Positions 29,326-39,747 are shown, numbered from the stretch's first letter. The stretch: DNA of 64,000 bases from Hahella sp. CCB-MM4 (GCF_002260525.1 NZ_MRYI01000010.1:62001-126000); one strand, 5' to 3'. Numbers and translations are program-made. The notes: a model not told the origin generated them from the letters alone.

Positions 29326-29594
29326 AGGCTAGCAGCTAGACATAGTTGTTAGTTTGTCGCATTGCCGCACAGAAGTATCTTTACAATTTGTTGGATGCTA
29401 TGTCGGCGGTAATGCGATGGTATATATTTTTTGTGGATTTGGCTGTTTCAGTTTCCAGTAGTCTGGTCAGAGGTTTGGTTCTTGATCACGCATGGGCTGG
29501 CTATGAAGTGTGCACCGGCTAAATTCGATTCTTTTATTTAGTTATAGAAATCAGATAAGTTTTAATAGTGCAAATATCATCTAGCAAGGAGCAT

Positions 29595-31562
29595 ATGCTT
29601 CGACCAGACTATCGTCCTGATATAGATGGTTTAAGGGCTTTAGCTGTTATCTCAGTGGTGTTGTTTCATGCCTTCCCGGGAAAAATAAAAGGCGGCTTTG
29701 TTGGGGTCGATATCTTCTTTGTAATATCGGGATACTTGATTTCATCAATTATATTTTCGAATCTCGATAGAGGCACATTTAGTTTTCTTGAATTCTATGC
29801 CCGGAGAATCAAGCGGATTTTTCCCGCCCTTTTGATCGTGTTGTTGTCCTGCTTGGTATTTGGTTGGTTTGCTTTGCTGGCTGATGAATATGAGCAGATA
29901 GGAAAGCACGTAGTTGCAGGAACTGGATTCGTTTCTAATCTCATTCTTTGGGGTGAGAGTGGGTATTTTGATGGTGCTGCTGAAATGAAGCCGCTACTCC
30001 ATTTATGGAGTCTGGGGGTGGAAGAGCAGTATTATATATTTTGGCCATTGCTTCTATGGTTATCCAGTTTTAAACGATCGGGTTTCCTCCTATGTACAAC
30101 AGGTGTGTTGGCCGTTTCCTTTTTACTTAATATCTTCATCATTCGTTATGACGCTGTAGCTGCTTTCTATTGGCCTGTAACAAGGTTTTGGGAGCTCTCT
30201 GTTGGGGGGCTGTTGGCCTATATGACCTTGCATAAATTCATCACGCCGTCAGTGATGACCGTATCGATGGCAAATGGATTTTCATTGGTGGGTTCTCTTC
30301 TTTTGGGTGTATCAATACTCATGACAAATAAAGACTACTCGTTTCCAGGATGGTGGGCTGTATTGCCTGTTGTCGGTACAGCACTTGTAATCATGGCAGG
30401 AATGAAGGCGTCAATAAATCGTAAAATTCTTGCAAGTAAAATATTTGTTTGGTTTGGATTGATCAGCTTTCCTTTATATCTGTGGCATTGGCCGATCTTA
30501 TCATTTGGAGCCATCGCTGAAGGTCAAACCCCAGATAGACAGTTCAAGATATATGCAATTATTGCATCAATAGTTCTTGCTTGGGCGACCTATAAGTTTG
30601 TTGAGCTGAATGTTCGGCATAGTTCTGGAAAAAGATATGTAAATTTCCTTGTGATCGTGAGCTTGTGTGCAGCGCTTTCTGGTGGTTATGTGTATTCCAA
30701 GGGAGGGCTTGCGGATCGGTCTGTAGTCGTTGAAAGTGAGTTCAGTGAAGAAGTAAGGCATCAGTTTATGGGGCCTCTTTGGGAGTATACTATGAATGAT
30801 ATATGTCTCAATGAGTTCCCTTTTCAAGATGTTTCCCAGATGCGTTGGTGGTTTTGTATGAAAAGCGATAAAAGGGAACCAACACTGATTATTTTGGGTA
30901 ATAGTTATGCAAATCAACTATACCCAGGGTTTGTAAATAATTCGTTGCTGACTCATCACACTATCGTATCGATTGGTACTTGTGATTTTGCGGGAGATAA
31001 TCGCAGATATGTAGGTGTTGATAGCAAACACCCTTGTTATCTGGATAGGGCTGCGAAGCAGCGAAAATTTATAGATAAGTTGATTGAAAATGAGCCCTCC
31101 ATACAGTTTGCTGTGATAGATGGTTTGAGTCGTGAGCCGGATCAAGCATACATTGAAGCCCTCCGCACAAGGGTGAGCTATTTGGAAAATATGGGTATCC
31201 GGGTAATTATATTTACTCCTCATATCAAGCCAGGATTTAATCCAAAAGCTTGCTTTACAACCCCTATCAGAAGGGTGGCTAGAGACTGTTCCTTTGCAGC
31301 AAAGGATCGAAAAGACTTATACAAAAGTTTTCTTCCACTGATTGAGTCTATTGCTAAGACTAATCCTGATGTGCTTTTCTTTGAGCAAAATGGTCTGTTT
31401 TGTAGCGGGGAGCGTTGCACCTATACTTTGAACGGGATGCCGCTGCATAGAGACGAGGGGCATTTATCCGAGTTCGGTTCAATACAGTTGCAGTCCTATT
31501 TTACTGATTGGGCTAAGAAAAATGTTCCGACAATTTTTGATAGAAGTGTTATTGGTAGGTAG
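29595..31562 (+). CDS. O-acyltransferase with SGNH domain (OafA/YrhL type)
   Basis: An inner-membrane acyltransferase of 655 residues from the ATG at 29595, which has AAGGAG 5 bases upstream (a GTG at 29568 is possible). Residues 1-350 form the acyltransferase-3 domain: RPDIDGLRALAV at the start, FFVISGYLISS near 40, LWSLGVEEQYYIFWP near 135 and about ten helices. The periplasmic C-terminal SGNH domain (about 400-655) has LGNSYANQLYP near 433 and DEGHLSE near 620. Family members O-acetylate lipopolysaccharide, capsule or peptidoglycan sugars. The gene is visibly more A+T-rich than its neighbours and separates guaA from tadA, suggesting horizontal acquisition. Confidence 0.9.
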   Translation: MLRPDYRPDIDGLRALAVISVVLFHAFPGKIKGGFVGVDIFFVISGYLISSIIFSNLDRGTFSFLEFYARRIKRIFPALLIVLLSCLVFGWFALLADEYEQIGKHVVAGTGFVSNLILWGESGYFDGAAEMKPLLHLWSLGVEEQYYIFWPLLLWLSSFKRSGFLLCTTGVLAVSFLLNIFIIRYDAVAAFYWPVTRFWELSVGGLLAYMTLHKFITPSVMTVSMANGFSLVGSLLLGVSILMTNKDYSFPGWWAVLPVVGTALVIMAGMKASINRKILASKIFVWFGLISFPLYLWHWPILSFGAIAEGQTPDRQFKIYAIIASIVLAWATYKFVELNVRHSSGKRYVNFLVIVSLCAALSGGYVYSKGGLADRSVVVESEFSEEVRHQFMGPLWEYTMNDICLNEFPFQDVSQMRWWFCMKSDKREPTLIILGNSYANQLYPGFVNNSLLTHHTIVSIGTCDFAGDNRRYVGVDSKHPCYLDRAAKQRKFIDKLIENEPSIQFAVIDGLSREPDQAYIEALRTRVSYLENMGIRVIIFTPHIKPGFNPKACFTTPIRRVARDCSFAAKDRKDLYKSFLPLIESIAKTNPDVLFFEQNGLFCSGERCTYTLNGMPLHRDEGHLSEFGSIQLQSYFTDWAKKNVPTIFDRSVIGR

Positions 31563-31808
31563 CTAATTCTATTTCTACTGTGATCGTTGAGTCTGGGTAT
31601 ACTAGCTAAAGAGCAATACAGGAGACGGGTGTGTAAATTTTGGTCCCGACTACTTTTGGTTGCCACTGTGGTTGTTTTGTGTTGGATAAAGCTTGTCGCT
31701 TTCCATTTGCTCAGGGGTAAGGGGCTTTGCCGGAAAATGTCGCTATTGTAGGCTTACTATGGCGTTGAATGATGATGGTTCGGTGATAGACGATCAATAG
31801 GGCAAATA

Positions 31809-32303
31809 TTGGGTCAAAATGATTGTAAAGATGATGAGCGTTGGATGCAGGAAGCTCTTCGCTACGCCCGGCAGGCCTATGATTGCGGTGAAGTGCCGGT
31901 CGGCGCAGTATTGGTTCTTGATGGGGAGATGTTGGCTGGAGGCTTTAACCAGCCAATCGAAAGTCATGATCCGACGGCCCATGCTGAAATTGTGGCGCTC
32001 AGACTTGCCTGCGAAAAAGTGAATAACTATCGTATCCCGGGTGCAACACTGTATGTGACCCTCGAGCCATGCGCGATGTGTGTGGGGGCAATGGTGCACG
32101 GAAGGGTTTCTAGGCTGGTGTATGGTGCCAGGGAGCCTAAGGCGGGAGCTGTAAGCAGTCAGGCCAATTTGCTCGACCAGCATCCTTTTAACTGGTCGAT
32201 TGATGTGCAGGGCGGCGTACTGCAGGAAGAATGTTCAGCGATAATCAGCGATTTCTTTCGTGAGCGCCGGCTGGCAAAAAAGAAAACTGATCGTAATATT
32301 TAA
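31809..32303 (+). CDS. tadA: tRNA(adenine34) deaminase
   Basis: Deaminates A34 to inosine in tRNA-Arg(ACG). It has 164 residues with zinc and catalytic motifs HAEIVAL (near 60) and PCAMCVGA (near 90), and the tail EECSAIISDFFRERRLAKK is typical. It starts with TTG at 31809 (MGQNDCKDDERWM); the ATG at 31845 would remove part of the conserved N-terminal helix. Upstream is a 246-base gap after the acyltransferase gene. Confidence 0.94.
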   Translation: MGQNDCKDDERWMQEALRYARQAYDCGEVPVGAVLVLDGEMLAGGFNQPIESHDPTAHAEIVALRLACEKVNNYRIPGATLYVTLEPCAMCVGAMVHGRVSRLVYGAREPKAGAVSSQANLLDQHPFNWSIDVQGGVLQEECSAIISDFFRERRLAKKKTDRNI

Positions 32304-32331
32304 ACTAATTTGAAACGGCTAAGGAACAGGT

Positions 32332-33321
32332 ATGAAAGTACTGGTAACAGGTGGTGCGGGATACATTGGAAGCCATGTAGTTCGCCAGTTGGGTGAAGCG
32401 GGTCACGACATTGTTGTTTTTGATAATTTGTCCACAGGGTTTCCCTGGGCAGTGACCTATGGGGAGCTGGTTGTCGGGGACTTGTCCAATCCCGAAGAAT
32501 TGGAAAATGTTTTTGCCAGCCATCAGTTCGAGGCCGTACTGCATTTCGCTGCCAATATTGTGGTGCCTGAGTCGGTGGAAAATCCACTTAAGTACTACGG
32601 AAACAATACGCGTAATACATTGAACCTTCTGGAGAAGATCCAAAAGTACAAGGTTCCGTACATGGTGTTTTCCTCCACGGCAGCAGTTTATGGGATGCCT
32701 GAGAATACCATTATTACCGAAGAGACTCCGCTGGCACCGATTAACCCTTACGGCGCCACAAAAATGATGAGCGAGATGATGATTAAGGATCTCGCATTTG
32801 CCACTGACCTGAAGTACACCATTCTGAGGTATTTCAATGTTGCAGGCGCCGACCTGGAGGGTCGCATTGGTCAGGCAACTCCAGCTGCAACGCACTTGAT
32901 CAAAGTGGCTTGTGAGTGTGTTCAAGGATTGCGTGACGGCATGAAAGTGTTTGGTACCGATTATGAAACTCGTGATGGCACCTGTATTCGGGACTATATT
33001 CACGTAGATGATTTGGCGAAAGCTCATGTGATGGCTTTGGACTATATGAGCAAGGGCGGTGAGTCCAATGTTCTGAACTGTGGCTATGGTCGCGGGTTTA
33101 CGGTCAAGGAAGTGATTGATGTTGTCAAAAAAGTGTCTGGAAATGATTTCCCTGTAGAAGAAGTCGGTCGGCGGGCAGGAGATCCGGGAGCGTTGATTGC
33201 TAAAAATGATAAGGTTAAGCAGGTGCTGGGCTGGGAGCCTGACTACGATGACCTTGAAGTTATCGTGAAGTCGGCACTGGACTGGGAAGCGGTTCTGCCA
33301 ACCCGTCGTCAGAGTAGCTAA
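32332..33321 (+). CDS. galE: UDP-glucose 4-epimerase
   Basis: Interconverts UDP-glucose and UDP-galactose with bound NAD+. It has 329 residues. The Rossmann motif GGAGYIGSH is at 6-14, the catalytic Ser/Tyr/Lys come from FSSTAAVYG and YGATKMM (near 142), and RDYIHVDDLA is near 221. It lies 43 bases upstream of ugd on the same strand, forming a UDP-sugar operon. Start ATG with an aaggaacagg site. Confidence 0.95.
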   Translation: MKVLVTGGAGYIGSHVVRQLGEAGHDIVVFDNLSTGFPWAVTYGELVVGDLSNPEELENVFASHQFEAVLHFAANIVVPESVENPLKYYGNNTRNTLNLLEKIQKYKVPYMVFSSTAAVYGMPENTIITEETPLAPINPYGATKMMSEMMIKDLAFATDLKYTILRYFNVAGADLEGRIGQATPAATHLIKVACECVQGLRDGMKVFGTDYETRDGTCIRDYIHVDDLAKAHVMALDYMSKGGESNVLNCGYGRGFTVKEVIDVVKKVSGNDFPVEEVGRRAGDPGALIAKNDKVKQVLGWEPDYDDLEVIVKSALDWEAVLPTRRQSS

Positions 33322-33363
33322 TTAGATTTTACGAGATCAATCACCTTACAAGGCAAATACAAT

Positions 33364-34701
33364 ATGAAAATCACCATCTTTGGCACCGGATATGTCGGCT
33401 TGGTAACAGGGGCTTGTCTGGCGGATGTTGGGCATCATGTACTCTGTGTTGATGTTGACGAAGCCAAAATTGAGAACCTGAAAAACGGCATCATTCCTAT
33501 TTATGAACCAGGTCTGGAGCCAATTGTTAAGCATAACTTCGAAGCCGGACGTTTGCAGTTTACAACCGATGCAGAAGAGGCTGTGGCATTTGGCCAGCTC
33601 CAGTTTATCGCGGTAGGTACTCCGCCGGACGAAGATGGTTCTGCTGATCTCAAATATGTACTTGCCGTGGCCAAGTCCGTTGGAAAGTACATGACCGATT
33701 ACAAGGTGGTGGTGGACAAGTCAACTGTACCGGTGGGAACAGGAGACAAAGTTAAAAATGCGATTCTGGCTGAAATAGCCTCTCGCGATGCTGATATTCC
33801 ATTTGACGTTGTATCGAACCCGGAGTTTTTGAAAGAGGGGGATGCAATTGTTGACTTCATGAAGCCTGACCGGATCGTTGTGGGGGTTGAAAGTGCTAAG
33901 GCCGTCGCCGTTATGCGTGAGGTGTATGAGCCGTTTAACCGTAATCATGATCGCATGGTGGTCATGGATATTCGGTCCGCTGAGCTGACCAAGTATGCTG
34001 CGAATGCAATGCTGGCAACCAAGATCAGCTTTATGAACGAGATAGCAAACCTTGCTGAGCGGTTAGGGGCTGATGTAGAGCAGGTTCGAAAGGGGATTGG
34101 CTCTGATCCCCGTATCGGCTACCACTTTATTTATCCTGGCTGTGGCTATGGAGGCTCCTGCTTTCCGAAGGATGTTAAGGCTCTTGTTCAAACCTCTGCC
34201 GAAATCGACTATGACGCAGTGTTGCTGAGATCGGTTGAGGCTGTAAACGAACGTCAGAAGCAGTCTCTGTTTGAGAAAATCAAACAGCATTATGGTGATC
34301 TGCAGGGTAAAACGGTGGCTTTGTGGGGATTGTCATTCAAGCCAAATACCGATGACATGCGAGAAGCGTCCAGTCGAGTATTGATTGAAGCACTGTGGGA
34401 AGCGGGTGCATCGGTTCAGGCCTTTGATCCTGAGGCCATGAAGGAAACTCAGCGCATATACGGTAGCCGGGATAATCTGACTCTGTGCGGAACCAAAGAG
34501 CAGGCGCTGAAAGGTGCGGACTGTCTGGTTATTTGTACCGAGTGGAAGGAGTTCCGCTCTCCGGATTTCGATGAAGTGATGGCTGTCTTGAATGAGCCGG
34601 TTATATTTGACGGTCGTAATCTTTACGATCCCGAGCGCATGGCAAGCAAGGGCTTTCAATACTACGGCATTGGTCGTGGGTTGAGTGTGCGTCAATATTG
34701 A
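33364..34701 (+). CDS. ugd: UDP-glucose 6-dehydrogenase
   Basis: Oxidises UDP-glucose to UDP-glucuronate with two NAD+. It has 445 residues, with [18 protein letters not shown] at 7-24 (NAD binding) and the catalytic Cys in [13 protein letters not shown] near 265. The C-terminal UDP-binding domain has [12 protein letters not shown] near 324. Downstream of galE, probably co-transcribed. Its product could be epimerised to UDP-galacturonate by the enzyme encoded at 57071. Confidence 0.96.
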   Translation: MKITIFGTGYVGLVTGACLADVGHHVLCVDVDEAKIENLKNGIIPIYEPGLEPIVKHNFEAGRLQFTTDAEEAVAFGQLQFIAVGTPPDEDGSADLKYVLAVAKSVGKYMTDYKVVVDKSTVPVGTGDKVKNAILAEIASRDADIPFDVVSNPEFLKEGDAIVDFMKPDRIVVGVESAKAVAVMREVYEPFNRNHDRMVVMDIRSAELTKYAANAMLATKISFMNEIANLAERLGADVEQVRKGIGSDPRIGYHFIYPGCGYGGSCFPKDVKALVQTSAEIDYDAVLLRSVEAVNERQKQSLFEKIKQHYGDLQGKTVALWGLSFKPNTDDMREASSRVLIEALWEAGASVQAFDPEAMKETQRIYGSRDNLTLCGTKEQALKGADCLVICTEWKEFRSPDFDEVMAVLNEPVIFDGRNLYDPERMASKGFQYYGIGRGLSVRQY

Positions 34702-34715
34702 TCGATCTGTAAATT

Positions 34716-35156
34716 ATGGGGGTGACTGTGTTTGATTTGCATGAGCGCTTGGCGGAAGACTGCCATTGGCTGGGTGACTTTCCGCTGTGTCGTTTATTGC
34801 TTATGAATGACAGTCACTACCCCTGGTTTATTTTGGTGCCACGGGTCGCCGGAATTCGTGAAGTGTATGAGTTGCCGGAAGAACAGCAAGTGCAGGTGCT
34901 GCAAGAGTCATCTCTGTTAGGGCGGTGCATAATGGGCTGTTTTCACGGGCATAAACTAAATGTTGCTGCCCTAGGCAACATGGTGCCCCAGCTCCATCTG
35001 CATCATATTGTTAGATTTCCGTCGGATGTTGCCTGGCCAGGTCCTGTTTGGGGTAAAGTGCCGCCGACAGCTTATGACGACGCTGAGCTCGCAAGAATCA
35101 AAGGCATGATGGGAGAGGTATTGAGCAGCCAGGCAATTGACTATCAAGCTGCTTGA
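34716..35156 (+). CDS. HIT-like nucleotide-binding protein
   Basis: A cytosolic HIT-superfamily protein of 146 residues. LLLMNDSHYPWFILVPRVAG near 26 and the active-site region PQLHLHHIVRFPSD near 90 define the family. The His triad is incomplete: the pattern is H-L-H-H-I-V instead of H-x-H-x-H, a variant I associate with a HIT-like subfamily in pseudomonads. The reaction (dinucleotide hydrolysis or nucleotidyl transfer) is therefore uncertain. Start ATG 15 bases after the ugd stop, so likely in the same operon, and it ends one base before the convergent fabR-like gene. Confidence 0.85.
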   Translation: MGVTVFDLHERLAEDCHWLGDFPLCRLLLMNDSHYPWFILVPRVAGIREVYELPEEQQVQVLQESSLLGRCIMGCFHGHKLNVAALGNMVPQLHLHHIVRFPSDVAWPGPVWGKVPPTAYDDAELARIKGMMGEVLSSQAIDYQAA

Positions 35157-35157
35157 G

Positions 35158-35790
35158 TTATCTGGCCTGATCGGCCCTGGCCCCCGATAATATAATCCTT
35201 AGTTGTCCTGCCAATCTTTGTTTCAGTAGCGGAATGTTTTCTTCTGGATTGTCCAGGGCTTCGTTGCCGCCATGGAATACGATGATGACAATCGCTTCAG
35301 CAGCCAGTCGGGGTTGGCGCAGGGCGCGATTGGTTCCTTCTCCGAATCCTGACAGATCAGCTGTTAACTCGGCGATGAAGTGCTCAATTTCGGCTTGTAT
35401 CGCATTCCTGAATCTGGCCGACACCCCCGTTCTCTCACGAAGGAGTAGTCTGAATAGGTTGGGATTTTCGTTCAAAAACTCAAAAAAAGTGTTGAGCGAT
35501 GTATCAATAACCCCACCGTTTTTTGCGATACGCTGACGCGCTTGCCTCATTAGTTGGCGTAGCGCTACTCCGGCTTCATCGACCAGCGCAAGCCCAAGTT
35601 CCTCTAAATCATGAAAGTGACGGTAAAAGGAGGTTGGGGCAATGCCTGCTTCCCTGGTAACTTCTCTCAGGCTTAGGCTGGTGAAGTGTTTGTCCTGTCC
35701 CAGCTGATTGAGTGCAGCATCCATTAAGGCCTGCCGGGTTCGGCGTTTTTGTTCTGCGCGGGAGGTCAAAGAAAGCTGTTCCTTAGGCAA
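35158..35790 (-). CDS. fabR: TetR-family regulator, FabR/DesT-like
   Basis: A transcriptional repressor of 210 residues. The N-terminal helix-turn-helix ([20 protein letters not shown] to [18 protein letters not shown]) is diagnostic of FabR-type TetR proteins, which sense the acyl-CoA/acyl-ACP pool and repress unsaturated fatty-acid genes (fabAB or desaturase). No desaturase or fab gene lies nearby, so targets are elsewhere. It is convergent with the HIT-like gene with a 1-base gap. Confidence 0.82.
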   Translation of the reverse strand: MPKEQLSLTSRAEQKRRTRQALMDAALNQLGQDKHFTSLSLREVTREAGIAPTSFYRHFHDLEELGLALVDEAGVALRQLMRQARQRIAKNGGVIDTSLNTFFEFLNENPNLFRLLLRERTGVSARFRNAIQAEIEHFIAELTADLSGFGEGTNRALRQPRLAAEAIVIIVFHGGNEALDNPEENIPLLKQRLAGQLRIILSGARADQAR

Positions 35791-36100
35791 GATTGGGGTT
35801 GAGCAAACCTCGCATGATAGAGGTGGTGCCCAATTTGAGCAAAGTTTAATTGGTTGAGATTTGTGAGGCGTGGCACGGGAGGGCGCGCAATGGGACTGCT
35901 TTTAGTAAAAAATATCGCTATAATACAGCGCTTTTTTGCGGCCCGAGCACTCGGTGAAGTCCGATGCAGGTATGGGGCGACGGCTGAATGAATATTATTT
36001 TGGCCCGGTAAGTAAAAGTTACACTATAAGAGCAGGCTGATTTGACGCCCGCTGAGTTGAATTCCGTATTGATTGTAGCCTTAGTTGAGGTTTTTTTGCG
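35791..36100. other. fabR-fmdB intergenic region
   Basis: 310 bases without a convincing gene. A perfect TATAAT (35919-35924) on the plus strand marks a probable promoter for the fmdB-aspS genes, though the -35 is poor. The part after it is a long leader of about 170 bases with short G+C-rich stretches. No riboswitch was recognised. Confidence 0.6.
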
Positions 36101-36352
36101 ATGCCGATTTATGAATACGTTTGCAATGCCTGTGGGTTTGAAAAAGATGTCTTGCAAAGTATGAGTGAGGCGCCTTTAACCGATTGCCCAAGCTGTGAAA
36201 AGCCAGAGTTCACAAAGAAAATTTCAGCGCCGGGCTTCCGGCTGAAGGGCAGCGGTTGGTACGAGACTGATTTTAAAACCGGGAAAAAGAAAAACCTTGC
36301 TGGTGATGCAGGTGGGGCAAGCTCTGGTGCTAAAGCGGCTGAGGCCAATTAA
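36101..36352 (+). CDS. FmdB-family zinc-ribbon protein
   Basis: A small cytosolic protein of 83 residues. MPIYEYVCNACG opens with the family signature; Cys8-x2-Cys11 and Cys29-x2-Cys32 form a zinc ribbon. The Ala/Gly-rich, low-complexity tail is typical. It sits upstream of aspS, the conserved position for this gene in many gammaproteobacteria. Role unknown; often called a putative regulatory protein. Confidence 0.9.
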   Translation: MPIYEYVCNACGFEKDVLQSMSEAPLTDCPSCEKPEFTKKISAPGFRLKGSGWYETDFKTGKKKNLAGDAGGASSGAKAAEAN

Positions 36353-36448
36353 TATCAAGGCGGGGTATTGATCTCCGTCAGACAGATTTGACCAATCAGG
36401 CCCGTCGATACCCGATTCGATAGGCAAAATTAATAACAGGATTAGATT

Positions 36449-38227
36449 ATGCGCAGTCAATATTGTGGGGCCATTAATGAGTCTCATATCGGTCAGGAAA
36501 TCACTCTTTGTGGATGGGTTCACCGTCGTCGGGACCACGGTGGCGTCATTTTCCTGGATTTGCGAGACCGTGATGGGGTTGCTCAGATCGTAGTTGATCC
36601 TGATACTCCCGAAGCATTCAGTCTCGCCGACAGTGTGCGTAGTGAATTTGTGGTCAGCGTAAAAGGCAGAGTGCGCGCCCGTCCTGAAGGTACCACTAAC
36701 CCTGATATGCCGACTGGTATGGTTGAGGTGCTTGGAAAGGAGCTTGAGGTTTTGAGCCGAGCCCAGACTCCTCCTTTCCCGCTGGATGAATATAGCGATG
36801 TAGGTGAGGATGTTCGCCTTCGCTACCGGTATATGGACTTGCGTCGTCCCGAAATGCTGAACAAGCTGAGGTTCCGCTCCAAGGTAACCAGTTATATCCG
36901 CAACTTCCTGGATGATAACGGATTTCTGGATGTCGAAACGCCTATCCTGACTCGGGCTACTCCGGAAGGTGCGCGTGACTATCTGGTGCCTAGTCGTACT
37001 CATGAAGGTTGTTTTTTCGCTTTGCCCCAGTCTCCGCAGTTGTTTAAGCAGTTGCTGATGATGTCCGGATTCGATCGCTACTATCAGATCGCAAAGTGTT
37101 TCCGTGATGAAGACTTGCGTGCTGATCGCCAGCCTGAGTTTACTCAGGTGGATATTGAAACCTCTTTCCTGGACGAAAATGCCATTATGGGCATCACGGA
37201 AAAGATGGTTCGGGACATGTTTAAGGAATTGTTGTCAATTGAATTGCCAGATTTCCCGAGAATGCCGTTCTCAGAGGCGATGAACAAGTACGGTTCCGAT
37301 AAGCCGGACCTTCGTATTCCGTTGGAATTGGTGGATGTTGATGACCTTCTGAAGGATGTGGAATTCAAGGTCTTTAGTGGGCCGGCCAATGACAAACGCA
37401 GCAGAGTCGCGGCATTGCGTCTGCCGAAAGGCGGAGAGCTGCTGTCACGTAAGCAGATTGATGATTACACCAAGTTCGTTGGTATCTATGGGGCTAAAGG
37501 GCTGGCCTATATCAAGGTCAATGACCTTTCCCAGGGAATGGAGGGCTTGCAGTCTCCGATCCTCAAGTTCCTTCCTGAAGATGCGGTAAACAATATTCTG
37601 GATCGTGTTCAGGCTGAAACTGGAGATTTGGTGTTCTTCGGTGCTGACAAGACAACGGTGGTTAATGAGTCCCTGGGAGCTCTGAGGGTGAAACTGGGGC
37701 ATGATCTCAATCTGTTTGAATCAGAATGGGCGCCTTGCTGGGTTGTCGATTTCCCGATGTTTGAAGAAGACGGTGAAGGTGGTTGGACGGCGATTCACCA
37801 TCCATTTACGGCCCCTGCCTGTTCGGTAGAAGATCTACAGAAGAATCCTGAAACTGCGCTGTCTCGTGCCTATGATATGGTCCTTAACGGTACCGAGCTT
37901 GGCGGTGGTTCTATTCGTATCCATGATGCGGAAATGCAGGCGTCAGTGCTGAAAATTCTTGGTATCGGAGATGAGGAAGCTGAAGACAAATTCGGTTTCT
38001 TGCTGGATGCTTTGAAATTTGGTTGTCCTCCTCATGGAGGTCTGGCATTTGGTCTGGACCGTTTGGTGATGTTGATGACAGGTGCTACCTCTATCCGCGA
38101 AGTGATTGCATTTCCGAAGACCCAGAGTGCTATGTGTATGTTGACTCATGCGCCGGGAGAGGTGGATCAGAAGCAATTGCGTGAGCTGAATATTCGCCTG
38201 CGCAAGAAAGAATCTGCAGGAAGTTGA
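36449..38227 (+). CDS. aspS: aspartate-tRNA ligase
   Basis: A class II aminoacyl-tRNA synthetase of 592 residues, the standard bacterial length. The N-terminal OB-fold anticodon-binding domain spans 1-105 ([20 protein letters not shown]). Motif 2 [18 protein letters not shown] is near 219, the GAD insertion domain lies near 285-410, and motif 3 [15 protein letters not shown] is near 530. It is followed 65 bases later by yebC, a conserved order. Confidence 0.98.
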   Translation: MRSQYCGAINESHIGQEITLCGWVHRRRDHGGVIFLDLRDRDGVAQIVVDPDTPEAFSLADSVRSEFVVSVKGRVRARPEGTTNPDMPTGMVEVLGKELEVLSRAQTPPFPLDEYSDVGEDVRLRYRYMDLRRPEMLNKLRFRSKVTSYIRNFLDDNGFLDVETPILTRATPEGARDYLVPSRTHEGCFFALPQSPQLFKQLLMMSGFDRYYQIAKCFRDEDLRADRQPEFTQVDIETSFLDENAIMGITEKMVRDMFKELLSIELPDFPRMPFSEAMNKYGSDKPDLRIPLELVDVDDLLKDVEFKVFSGPANDKRSRVAALRLPKGGELLSRKQIDDYTKFVGIYGAKGLAYIKVNDLSQGMEGLQSPILKFLPEDAVNNILDRVQAETGDLVFFGADKTTVVNESLGALRVKLGHDLNLFESEWAPCWVVDFPMFEEDGEGGWTAIHHPFTAPACSVEDLQKNPETALSRAYDMVLNGTELGGGSIRIHDAEMQASVLKILGIGDEEAEDKFGFLLDALKFGCPPHGGLAFGLDRLVMLMTGATSIREVIAFPKTQSAMCMLTHAPGEVDQKQLRELNIRLRKKESAGS

Positions 38228-38292
38228 TGCTGGGTTAAGGCAGTCCAAAAGTTTAGTGTATTTGAAGAGAAGAGAGTTAAGCGGAGTATTTC

Positions 38293-39036
38293 ATGGCGGG
38301 GCATAGTAAATGGGCCAATATCAAACACCGGAAGGCAGCCCAGGACGCTAAGCGCGGCAAGATTTTCACCAAGCTGATCCGGGAGATCACGGTTGCAGCA
38401 AAAAGTGGCGGGGTGCCTGAAGACAACCCCCGCCTGCGTCTCGTGATAGACAAGGCGCTTACTGTCAACATGAAGAAGGATACCATCGACAAGGCTATTC
38501 AAAGAGGTGTTGGTGGAGCAGATGGTGATAACTACGACGAGTTGACCTATGAAGGATATGGGCCAAACGGAGTGGCAATCTATGTCGAGGCTATGACTGA
38601 TAACCGCAATCGTACGGTGGCTGAAGTGCGTCATGCATTTACCAAGTACGGTGGAAATCTTGGTACGGACGGTTCTGTGGCCTATCTGTTCAATAAGACG
38701 GGGGTGATCACATTCCCTGTCGGAGTGGATGAGGACTCGGTCATGGAGTCAGCTCTGGAGGCAGGAGCGGAGGACATTATTACGAATGACGATGGCTCTC
38801 TCGAAGTTCAGACGGCAGTTGAAGATTTTTCATCAGTGAAGGAAGCTCTGGTGGCGGCAGGTCTAACACCGGAAACTGCTGATGTGTCGATGGTGCCGTC
38901 GACGACGGTATCCCTGGATGTTGAGTCGGCAGAAAAAGTGATGAAAATCATCGACACTCTTGAAGATCTGGATGATGTGCAGAACGTGTACACTAATGCA
39001 GATATTCCTGATGAAGTGATGGAAAAGCTGGGCTGA
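38293..39036 (+). CDS. yebC: YebC/PmpR family protein
   Basis: A cytosolic protein of 247 residues, [22 protein letters not shown]... being the family hallmark. YebC-family proteins act as DNA-binding regulators and, in recent work, as ribosome-associated factors that help at proline stretches. It sits in the usual place between aspS and ruvC and ends in its own terminator. Confidence 0.95.
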   Translation: MAGHSKWANIKHRKAAQDAKRGKIFTKLIREITVAAKSGGVPEDNPRLRLVIDKALTVNMKKDTIDKAIQRGVGGADGDNYDELTYEGYGPNGVAIYVEAMTDNRNRTVAEVRHAFTKYGGNLGTDGSVAYLFNKTGVITFPVGVDEDSVMESALEAGAEDIITNDDGSLEVQTAVEDFSSVKEALVAAGLTPETADVSMVPSTTVSLDVESAEKVMKIIDTLEDLDDVQNVYTNADIPDEVMEKLG

Positions 39037-39093
39037 CGACTTTTCAAGCAGCATAAGCTTCTGGCTGATGCTGGTGATCAAACGGTATGATGC

Positions 39094-39129
39094 AGGCGGA
39101 GTTGAGTAAAGCTCAATCCCGCCTTTTTT
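39094..39129 (+). terminator. Rho-independent terminator after yebC
   Basis: An imperfect stem (AGGCGG..TTGAG / CTCAA..CCGCCT) with a TAAA-centred loop and a run of six T, starting 58 bases after the yebC stop. It separates yebC from ruvC. Confidence 0.85.
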
Positions 39130-39185
39130 ATTTTCAGATAGCATTCTGGTTGAGTTAAACGACAGAAGGGGCTTGGCAGAAATCC

Positions 39186-39704
39186 ATGATTCGAGTGTTG
39201 GGGATTGATCCCGGATCCCGATTGACAGGATACGGAGTGGTAGAGTGGCAAGGAGGAAAGCCATCCTATCTGGCCAGCGGCTGTATACGTGTAACGGGTG
39301 ATGATCTGGCAGAAAAACTGCGCTGTGTATATCAGGGTGTCTCCCAGGTGATTTCAATGTATCAGCCAACAGAAACTGCCATTGAGCAGGTGTTTATGGC
39401 CAGGAATGCTGATTCTGCGCTGAAGCTGGGGCAGGCCAGAGGGGTGGCTATTCTTGCAATGGCAAATCAAGGGCTGCCGGTGGCTGAATACTCAGCAAAA
39501 AAAGTTAAGCAGTCAGTGGTGGGTAAAGGAAATGCCGAAAAATGGCAGGTACAGCATATGGTTCAATCGCTGTTACAGTTGTCTGCCAAGCCTCAGGCGG
39601 ATGCGGCAGATGCCTTGGCGATCGCATTGTGTCACTTGCATACTCAGCAAAGCCTGGTGCGAATAGGTTCTGTTTCGGGGAGTCGCAGAGGACGAATGCG
39701 CTAG
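39186..39704 (+). CDS. ruvC: Holliday junction resolvase RuvC
   Basis: A dimeric endonuclease that cuts Holliday junctions within the RuvABC machine. It has 172 residues. Acidic catalytic residues are visible: Asp7 ([12 protein letters not shown]), Glu in [11 protein letters not shown] near 66, and the Asp pair in [13 protein letters not shown] near 139-142. The ATG overlaps no neighbour; ruvA follows after 92 bases that contain a 21-bp duplication. Confidence 0.97.
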   Translation: MIRVLGIDPGSRLTGYGVVEWQGGKPSYLASGCIRVTGDDLAEKLRCVYQGVSQVISMYQPTETAIEQVFMARNADSALKLGQARGVAILAMANQGLPVAEYSAKKVKQSVVGKGNAEKWQVQHMVQSLLQLSAKPQADAADALAIALCHLHTQQSLVRIGSVSGSRRGRMR

Positions 39705-39705
39705 A

Positions 39706-39747
39706 TCCACCGTAAGTTGTTTATAGTCCGCCGTAAGTTGTTTATAG
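39706..39747. repeat. 21-bp direct duplication between ruvC and ruvA
   Basis: Two adjacent 21-bp units (39706-39726 and 39727-39747) differ at one base, with the shared core ccgtaagttgtttatag. The array begins one base after the ruvC stop codon. Confidence 0.93.

Noticed and set aside
29326-31808. Integrative element at guaA
   Set aside because: No integrase, no repeat of the guaA 3' end and no other cargo were visible; only the weaker claim of an atypical inserted gene is kept.
36224-37003. Long open frame antisense to fmdB/aspS
   Set aside because: Overlaps two confidently identified genes on the other strand and has no family features.
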